From: Diadema setosum
Taxonomy: Eukaryota; Echinodermata; Echinoidea; Diadematoida; Diadematidae
Direction of reading: 5' to 3'
Length of the DNA stretch: 64,000 nucleotides
Assembly (NCBI GenBank): GCA_033980235.1
Contig: CM067069.1
Location: 34,690,992 to 34,754,991 of the forward strand
Shown here: piece by piece, positions 51,643-60,299 of the stretch
Layout: each line of letters starts with the position of its first letter
Position numbering within the stretch: the stretch's first letter is position 1
Position numbers and translations under genes: made by a program
The notes under the pieces: generated by a model
Told to the model about the DNA's origin: nothing
What the model saw: only the letters and a program-made list of their open reading frames with translations
The model's database searches: none

Positions 51643-52121
51643 TATCATACGGTATCAGACGGTACTAAGCGTAAAATTCGGCGGTGGCGCTTGCACCCTA
51701 GATCTAAACAGATCAATGCCGTGGGCGCTTAATGGCTACCTGTTCAACCATTGTGAAAATGTTTTTAAATACAGCTAGCTTACAAAGCACAACATCATGC
51801 ACGTTCAATCAGACGTAACATTTTTTAATTTATATATTTGGCAGCATTTTCCCTTGACAAGACTTTGCTGGAAAGATCTGCAGATTCTGACAAAGCGGCA
51901 TATGTCAGTGTCTCTTTCGCAAGACTAGTGGTGCGTGTGCGTACGCGCTCGTGGATACTCGAGCAAAAAGTACCGTCGCACTATTGGTACGGAGAACTCC
52001 TCGTCATTTTCTCCTTTAATTTCATTGTCGGTCGTCATACACACACAGACACATAATGACATAATCATGTCTGTTATATACTATTATATGTATGTGTATT
52101 ATATATGTATATTTTATATTC

Positions 52122-52275
52122 ATGTGTGTATGTGTGTATGTTTGTGTGCGTATGTGTGTGTGTGTGTGTGTGTGTAGATAGATATACAGACAGACAAACA
52201 AACAAATAGATAGATGGACGTATTGAATGATTGATTGATAGAAGAAACAGAAGAGATAGAGAGAGAGAGAGAGAT
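52122..52275. repeat. (TG)n - (GATA)n - (GA)n compound microsatellite
   Basis: TG/TATG repeats at 52122-52174 pass into GATA/CAGA repeats at 52174-52215 and a GA run at 52256-52275. Confidence 0.9.
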
Positions 52276-53699
52276 GGAGGAAGAGTTGTATAAAACAGTG
52301 CACATAGTTGGGATTTTAAATTGAACCATATTTTAGGGGAATAACGGATCTTATATGCGGAACGTTGCCTTTTTTTACATGATAGGTCCTCAAAATTTGA
52401 GATGTGGAATGATCCAGGATATTTTTTTTTTCCGATATATGATGGCAACCTGTTAAATCTGCGCAAATGAAGCGAATCCCAAAAAGATAAAAAGAGATGG
52501 AACAGAAAGATAGGGAGAGAGATGGGGTGAGAGAGAGAGATAGATAGTGTTGAGGGAAAGAGAGAGGGAGGGGTGGATGGGGACGTGGCGCGGTGTGCGT
52601 AAATGGAGTGTATCGGGCCAGAGCCGCCCCCTTCTCACCACCGATCGGCCTCAAGAATTGAGCTGCAGGCTGCGAGACCAGCGACATGAATGACCATAGT
52701 GACAAAAAACGTGGATTTTGCCGGAAACCCGCCTGTTTGCGGTTTCATGCACGATTACGAGAACAACTTCACAGCTTGTTGAAGGTTCCGTGACAAAGAT
52801 AAATGAATTGTTTTGAAACGGCAGCCCGTCTGTTGGGACATAAAATCAAGATGTGCATTTTGGGGAGTTTATGTTTTATTTAGTTTTCCCCCCTGTTTTT
52901 TGCCCAGTGTACGGTTGAGAATGTATTTGCAATATTATTAGGAGACAGTGTCAATATAGCTGAGGTTGGATTTCTAGACAGATGGTGTGTCCTTGGCAAT
53001 GAATTCGTTATTTTCACTTATTTTATGACTAATGGGGATGATGGATGGGAGAGGACCCATGATTTTGACAAACATTCACCAAGTATTACTCATTGTCAGG
53101 GACGTTCGACCTACGCAGTGATTTATGTCGCTGAAAATGTTGACCGCACAATTAACAAATGAGCATTCTTCTTGTAACAAGTTTAAAGGCCCACACGGGG
53201 CATATTCAAGACAATTCATGTGATTTCACATGCACGCTAGTATCACGTAGTAGGCCCTACAAAAATCGAGTGTAATGGGCCCTATATAGATTTGTTGAAT
53301 TTATCTTGGTTCTTGAACAGATACACCAACACTCTGCAAAAACATAACACACTGAACAAGGATGATGTCAAGCGAAGCTCACATATTCCACTTATGTTGC
53401 AGTGTCATTAATCTTACGATACTACTTACTTCATGTACTTACCAAGTTCACCTTTGTAGAATTAATGCATGCTTTCTCCTTTTGTTCTGCTTCCTTGAAC
53501 ACACATTCGCTGCTACGTCATCATCCTTGTTCTTTGTGATTTGTTATGAATTTTGAAAACATTATTATCCCTCATCCCAATCACTACAGATTCTGAAACT
53601 CTGTACCCAGCATAACAAATTTATAGAGATTCAGAGGTCTCCTTTAATAGCAAAGACACTTTCTATCACGGATTCCTAACAACCACCAATGACCAGAAA

Positions 53700-53795
53700 G
53701 GTGTAAAGTTGCACCTTTTAAGGGGCTCACTGGTCTGAAAGGTGCAAAGTTGCACCTTTTAAGGGGCTCACTGGTCTGAAAGGTGCAAAGTTGCA
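53700..53795. repeat. 41-bp minisatellite with internal palindrome
   Basis: Units start at 53700, 53741 and 53782 (exact 41-bp period, third truncated). Each contains AAAGGTGCAAAGTTGCACCT followed by TTT, a palindrome with 10-bp arms and a 2-nt centre, followed by AAGGGGCTCACTGGTCTG. Confidence 0.85.
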
Positions 53796-54379
53796 CTCAT
53801 AAAAATGTTTCCAGTGTGACAATGGTAAAGGTGCAAATTACATGAACCTATTTTTCCTTAAAGTGTGTATTATAATCACTCAAACAGATAAATAAGATTG
53901 GTTTGCAGAGTTGAGATAAAAACCATAAAACAGAATGACGCGATTTTTAAGCAAGTTGAGAAAAGGTAATATTTTTCCCGGAAACAGTCACAACCAATTA
54001 TTATGCAAATTGGATAAGGATCAGGTGATGACGTCATGACCTCTCAAGTCTCCCATCAACCTGCACTCAAATCTTTACTAAATTTCCCTCCATAAAACGG
54101 AAGTTTATGGACAAAATGTGCATCAAACAGTAGTTTTGTTGATTACAAATTAGCAGTAACGACATGAGGAGGGGATGCGCATGTAGTTGCTTATAGTTCA
54201 CACAGCAAGTAACACAAATCTGTGTGTACGAGTGAGCCAGCTGTTCTGTACCTAATGTCGCACCTCCGTCGCAATCACTGAAAATGACCCCAAATTCAGG
54301 TGCGAGTTTCTTCACTTTGTCTCCCTCTACAAGATCGCAACTGCTGATCTGTAAATTAACAAACATGTCGGGAAAAAGG

Positions 54380-54465
54380 AACCAGTGGGACTCGAACCTA
54401 TCATCTACTGCTTTCCGGGCAGCGACACTACCACCAGGCTGTCCCTGGTTGCCGGCAGTGACACG
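54380..54465 (-). repeat. tRNA-derived SINE-like sequence
   Basis: On the minus strand there is an A-box-like TGGTGGTAGTG (54436-54426) and a perfect B-box GGTTCGAGTCC (54398-54388), spaced as in tRNA genes. The 3' end CCCACTGGTTCC pairs roughly with the 5' ACCAGGGA side. The anticodon stem does not fold as a proper tRNA, so I read it as the head of a SINE or a tRNA pseudogene. The downstream body on the minus strand (to about 54280) may belong to it. Confidence 0.55.
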
Positions 54466-55576
54466 ATGAACATGGAACAAATACCCAAGCTCCGAAATTC
54501 CGACCATGTTATGTTAAGATTATTCCGACATTGTTATGTTAATGCTTGTTATTTTGATCCCAAATTGTCCGCTGTCACAATGCATACATGTTTATTGAGA
54601 ATCAATTTGATTTCCGGATTGATTATAACGACGAGAGATGTTGAGCGTCTTTTCACATATCTACGAGTGTAATCTATAGTTAATGTGACGTTGCGGAGCT
54701 TAGGGTGAATGGCGTTGAAAGAGCCATGTCATTTGTTAGGCAGACGTTCTGTTCTGTTGCCTTCCTCACAGCCATTGCCTGCTCGCTAGGAAGCCATTTT
54801 GTGTCGACAAGGTCTGTGGCGAGTGTCGAGTATGGGAAGAAAATACCGAGTACTATTTTTGAGGCGTTTTCATCCGGTGGCCCAGAATTTGCGAGTCATT
54901 ATCCTTACAATTCCGACCATACAAGATACGGCTTCACCGACTGAGGGCGGAATCCCGCATTCGCGCAGTCTTCTAGACTGAAGGTTTTCGAACATAAAAT
55001 GGAGTTCAGATTTTACGACTTCAGGAAACCCCATACGTAAAAACGATATGAAATATCAACCAGTGCGTTTTGCCGTTTTCTTGTTAAAGTGGTGACGAGG
55101 TTTGGTTTCAAGTTGTACCGTCTGTGAAAAGAGGGCGCTATTCACCAATTCTGACCAGAACCTATCGCATTGATTCTGACAATCTGAAACTGTATAGCCA
55201 CAGCATATCGTACTACCTTTGGTTTTGGGCAAGTGTACTGTAATTCAGAGCTGAAGGTTTGTTGTGGTTGAATTATTTCGACACTTATGAACATAACCCC
55301 ATAATAGTGTTTGCATTTGACGGAGTTTTGTTTGTGTTTGTGTTTTTGCTACAATCATGTCATATGATTATGAAGTATTTACTTCAAAGAGTGGTGTGAT
55401 GTGTAATAATCAAAATTTTTGATATAATTTTTTGAGTGTGTACATTGTGTCTTTCATACATGAGATGTGCTATTTTCATGCTACATTTGGAGAATTTCAG
55501 GTATAGGAATGAACATTCTTTTTTGACGCTGTGATATTCTGTTTTCTTTTCTCATGACAATGGAATCTCTCAACAA

Positions 55577-55646
55577 AGAAATGTCTCTTCATCCTACTAT
55601 GAAAACTACTCAATGAGTAGTTTTCATAGGATAAAGAGACATTTCT
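55577..55646. repeat. Long near-perfect hairpin (about 33-bp arms, 1-nt loop)
   Basis: The left arm 55577-55612 starts AGAAATGTCTCTT and ends GAAAACTACTCA. The right arm 55614-55646 is its inverse, with one mismatch and a 3-base indel. Only one base separates the arms. No surrounding element explains it. Confidence 0.85.
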
Positions 55647-55990
55647 AGTACTCATCCTCTCCAAACCCTTCCAATCCCTATTCATCCGAATTCCCTTTCT
55701 CCCTTCCCACCTTCCTTTCCCTTCCAAATACACTGTTCCCCCACCATTACCACTAACCCTCATTCCTCCCCATTCACATTCTCTCCCCTCCCACCCCCAT
55801 ATTTCTCTTTCCCCCCCCCCCCCCCACTCTACCCTTCCTCCCCATCTCTTCCTTTCCCTTAGCTCTCCCCACCCTTCATCTTTCTCCTCCTCCTCTACTC
55901 ACATCTCCCCATCCCTATGCTCCTCCCATATCCTCCATTCAGATTCCCCCTTTTCCTCCACTCCCCTCCCCATCCACTAACCCATTTACA
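55640..55990. repeat. Strongly asymmetric pyrimidine-rich (C-rich) tract
   Basis: About 350 bases are nearly all C and T with scattered A and very few G on the plus strand, including a run of 16 C near 55812. Open frames here are composition artefacts. Such mirror-like homopyrimidine DNA can form triplex structures. Confidence 0.8.
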
Positions 55991-56011
55991 CCTAGTCACA
56001 TGCCCCACATC

Positions 56012-56017
56012 TTTATT
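56012..56017 (-). terminator. Candidate polyadenylation signal AATAAA for QSOX
   Basis: The plus strand reads TTTATT, so the minus strand has AATAAA, about 3.6 kb downstream of the QSOX stop codon. It lies just before the pyrimidine-rich tract 55640-55990. Variant signals closer to the stop cannot be excluded. Confidence 0.25.
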
Positions 56018-56582
56018 ACTGATCTGACTTGATATCAGAACCAGGCAGAAAGTATTGCAGAATGTTGAAAAAATCAATCATTCTCTCAAAGCATTCTACA
56101 GTATATGAGGTGAGAAACTCACACAAATGAGCAAACACAATTCCACTTTCAATACTCAACACTCACAATCAGAAAATAAAATCCAGTTGGAGGCGTTTTC
56201 AGTATGTTTTATGGATTTACTGTATGTATTTTTCTCAGCAGTCACAAAATGTGATATAAATTAACATTTTTGACATAAACATTGCACTCATAGATATCAC
56301 TTTTCACATCTGATGACATTAGAACAGTATTCACGACCCTGGACTAGTGTACACACGAAAAAAAAAAAAAAATAGTACACGGAAAACATGTATGAAATAT
56401 CTGCATTAATCAAAAGCATCAAGTGTTTGCATGATAAATGATACTAAACAGCATCACAGCACCTTATGGATCACAGCTATGATAAAACAAAATAGGCTTC
56501 TTATCACCATATGCATCTATGTAAATGATTATGCATGGTGACCCTGGAATACAAAATTAAACTCTTGATCAGCATAAATATA

Positions 56583-57015
56583 CAGTAAGGCAAAAAAAAA
56601 AATCTATCAGATTTTCGCATTGATAGCTTCCAATATGACTAAATTGTCTGAATGCTATTTCAGACTCTAAAAATATAACATCTTACCTACATTTTACAGA
56701 AATCCCCATTCAATTTGATGAAGTGGTCACAGAGAAATGTGGATTGTTGTAAAGCACGTCATGAGTCTGATTCTTCCAAGTTTAGAACTACGATGCTCTT
56801 GGAAATGCATTTCAATGTGTGAACACGATGGGCAGAACCTGGAGGGAAGGGATTCCTGGCATGCTCTACAAAACTCCTCATTTCTCTTTGACCACTGAGG
56901 CAAATCGGATGGGGTTTTCTGTAAGATGTGGGTAATAAGTTATAGTTTCATACCCTAAAATTATGTTTGGATTGTTGCGGAGGATCCTGTTGTAATTTTT
57001 TTGGGGGACATACGG
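56583..57015. mobile_element. Mariner-like MITE, copy 2
   Basis: Starts CAGTAAGGCAAAA after TA (56581-56582) and ends TTTTTTTGGGGGACATACGG before TA (57016-57017). It shares long runs with 51159-51642, for example TTTCTCTTTGACCACTGA and TAAGATGTGGGTAATAAG. The 433-bp element is non-coding. The two copies differ by many substitutions, so insertion is old. Confidence 0.75.
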
Positions 57016-59625
57016 TACATGTAATCCAAGCAGAGGTTTGATAACAAAGACAAACTTAACAACAAACTGTCTTTGATCTTGTCTTTCCTCTTATGAAGTA
57101 AAATCACACTTGCAAAAGGTCATGAGCTGCAAAAGCTGGTAACACAGAATTAAGTACACGTTGCAATGTGTTATGACTGAAATCATTACAATTCTTTTAC
57201 ACGTATGTGTACACTGACATCAACATAGAGACAGTCAGACCCATAGTGAAAACTTCATACATGTATTCTTCTATGTTTGTTTGTCGGCATAAAAGTGATT
57301 GTTTCAAAAATATGTTCATACCAGATTTCAGATCTAACAAATCAAATTCATGAATGCTTTTCCTTTCATTGGAAGTAAATAGGCAGGGGAAGGTGTTCTT
57401 GTAGTGTAATTTTTGTATGGTGTTTCCTGAAGACAGTGCTGGAATGAAGGTAGCAGCAGCTCGATGAAACTGACTATGGTAGCCTCAAATCTCTAAGACT
57501 GCTTGGAGATAAACACTGCAAACTGAGACCATGCTGTGAGATAAACCGAACTAGGTTTGACTACATTTGAAAAATATTCTGCTCTAAACCAATATTATGA
57601 TGTATGTCTTCAAATAGAGCTTGCACAGTACCTCAGTACATCCTGGTATTTCAGTCCTAATCACAGACACATTCACAATATCTTTTTTAGTATGTCATGA
57701 CTGTAGGAATACCTTTGCTATCATATAGTACCATACAACATTGCCAAAAAAAATTATGAAAAAAAAAATCTTATAGCAAAATGAAAAGCTTGTTTACAGA
57801 AAACTTGTTAAACCCTGCTTTCTGTTTGATTTAGCTAAAACTATTTCTTTCCTAAACCTTAATGGGACACCTTGCAAAAAAGAAAAGAAAATAAAATAAA
57901 AAAAAGACATTCATCTTCAGACCAAAGTAATTTCATGATCTTTAAGGGTAGTCTGAAGGCACCCCCCCCCCCCCCCTCCACCAATCCCACCCTCCTCATA
58001 CTAGGAGAGAAGCTTCAACTGTCATTATGACAAAAGACTTAGAGGCGGAACGATCATCCCACTATCTATATCATCATATTTCAGCACTTCAGCAGAGAAC
58101 ATAGGAGAAAAGCTAGAAAGCTGATGAAAATTTGCAATTTCTGCAGGAATTCAAAACTTATTCAGTCCTTGAGAGTGTTCAGAGAGTTGTACAGTGAGTG
58201 CAAAGGTGACAATTTTAAGTGACAAATCTCTATTAGGAAAAAAAAAAAAAATGTGCATAACTGCATAATCAACAGAAGGATTGCTATTGTAGGGTCTTGC
58301 CAGTCTATACTATTTAATGTATGTAATGTAGTACATGGAGTGCCAATATGTGAATCACATGTGATACAGTACAGCACAACAGGCAATTATTCAGTTGTAT
58401 AGTGACTCTATGTTCTACATACTTATTTGGCACAAAATAACTTCAAGTCTTTTCATCAGCATGACACATTTTAGTTAAACAATCCAAACAGTGCATCACG
58501 TTGCAGAGTTGTCAAATTAAGTTCAAGTTTTTACCCATCCAACTTTGGATTTCAGCTGTTCGTATTCATAATTCAATTTCATGACAGCCAAAGTGCTGTT
58601 ATGTCACACAGTCTTGAATCACTTGTGCTCTTCTTCTAATTACAGCACAGAAACCAGTCAGTGTAGTACTTAATTACATGTTATAGAACGGTTGAGAAAA
58701 TTCTGCAATCTCATTGGTTGAGAGCAGGATGTCACTTTTTACCAGAAACACATTTGATAACAAATAAGCAAATTCATGATTACTGAATTTAGCCACCATA
58801 AAGATGCTAAATTATGCACTTGTTGAAAAAGTTTGCACATTTAGCAAATGATCCCGCCCTGAGCTAGAGATGATTGGTCGTGCATCCAGTAAATTTGCCA
58901 TGCACTGGTAACTACTGGATACATGATTGAAAGAACTGTACTCCTGGCAAAAACTTTGTCCACCGTTCTTCAAAACAGATGATTTACATGTAAATGTTTT
59001 TAGTGCATCGATTGAAATAGTGTGCATGCAGTAACTATGGAAACTAGTCTAAACAATTCTATAGTAACCTTTGTGCTCACAATTTCTACTGACACACTCA
59101 GATCTGTGCATCATTTGCATACTGGTATTTAAGTATTTAAGTGCTGTCTCCACATTAACAACATGAGTAGTGCCATATACTTCCTCTTGTGCTGGCAAAA
59201 TGCTGATGCTGCACAATACACAGTCAGTCAGTCAGTCATAAAACTATAATCTTTGATATCTTTGATATATCACTAAGTTATCCGTTACTCATATAATACT
59301 GGCAAGTTTTTCATGATCCACTGGCAATAACCTTCCTGGACCATGCATTCTGAAAATTTACACCCATCAGTACAGGATAGCTGTCTTTGAAGCCAGCAAC
59401 AACAGATGGCTCCAGAGAAGATGAGGTTCTTGTCAATCTTCCGAGAGAAACAGTCATCAATCAGTCAGACAATGATGAGATGCCCTGTTACTATGGCAAC
59501 AGCTTGATGCAGTTCCTATAACTCATAAGATATTCTCAAAAAATGAGACCACCTACAGAGTTGATTGTTCTTGTTGTTTGTAAAAAGACACAAAATGAGA
59601 ATGAAACAGGTTTGGGCGTCTGCAC
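57016..59625 (-). other. Likely QSOX 3' UTR and downstream flank
   Basis: There are no credible coding exons in these 2.6 kb. Base composition is even and lacks the microsatellites common elsewhere. By eye the first canonical AATAAA on the minus strand downstream of the stop is at 56017-56012, so a long 3' UTR reaching about 56 kb is possible. That would include the MITE copy at 56583-57015. Transcript data would be decisive; this is inference. Confidence 0.35.
59487..59500. promoter_or_regulatory. RFX X-box-like motif GTTACTATGGCAAC
   Basis: RFX half-sites GTTACT and GGCAAC with a 2-base spacer, about 130 bases downstream of the QSOX stop codon and probably in its 3' UTR. Confidence 0.35.
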
Positions 59626-60299
59626 TCAGGGTAAAAGCCTGACCTTTCGAGTTCTTCTCCTCCTCCAAGCAAGCACAAAGTAGATACAGACGATCAACAT
59701 GATGCAGCTAATGTTCAGCATCATGCACAGACTTAGATCAATGCTGTTGATCCCGAGACCAAAGTACCCCGCCCGCTTTGTCTCCACGGCGAGCCTGATG
59801 TCCATCTCACGCTGTCGCAGCCGAAAGAGGACCTCTTGCCTCACTTCGTCGGGATTCAGCGTCACTCGAGTCCTTGCAATTAGTAAACCATTTTCCACAT
59901 CACCCACATCCTCATTCTCTTCCTTCTCCTTTTCCTCCATTAAATAGAGCCTGGAGAAATCAAAATTCCTCATACTGTAGAACTCCTTGAGGAATCCCAG
60001 CACCCGACTCTCCTCCCAAAGCTCCACGTTGGTGCTGGCATAACACGAGGCACACATCTCCCGCGGTGGGAACGACACTTTGGGATGCTCGGGGTCCTCG
60101 GATGGGTCGCCACGGAGACGCTTGTTGACGCGGTTGTGAGTGCGCCACAGCCAGAGGATGGCATCGTCAAGGGAGGTGACGGAGGAGTCGAGGTCGGCGA
60201 CTTCCTTGCGGAAGTTCTCCCGGCAGTTCTGGCAGCTGAAGAAGGAGAGGATGTAGCCCCTCATCGCGTGGAGGACTTCCATGTAGCTCACATTGTCAT
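59626..60299 (-). CDS. QSOX: QSOX terminal exon (both CxxC motifs, TM anchor, stop)
   Basis: This exon of 674 bases begins after the acceptor TTGAAG (AG at 60301-60300) and ends at a TGA at 59628-59626. It encodes the CQNC redox motif, the WxxxHNxVN FAD-binding helix, the conserved [18 protein letters not shown] loop, CASC, an acidic linker ([15 protein letters not shown]), and the transmembrane segment with basic tail. The same strand stays open upstream to 60417, but that part ([14 protein letters not shown]) lies in an inserted transposon and shows no QSOX similarity. I therefore place the exon start at 60299. Confidence 0.92.

Larger units (their letters stand above)
50130..55576. other. 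Intergenic DNA with MITE copy 1, microsatellites and SINE-like piece
   Basis: A GC-richer patch at 50573-50897 follows TTTTATTTTCCAG, which looks like a splice acceptor. The frame after it (about 108 codons) matches nothing I know and ends in a stop before the GA repeat. A CRE octamer lies at 54029. No other exon-like signal. Confidence 0.4.

Noticed and set aside
54380..54465. Functional tRNA gene
   Set aside because: A and B boxes are present but the cloverleaf, especially the anticodon arm and acceptor stem, does not fold well; a SINE head is more likely.
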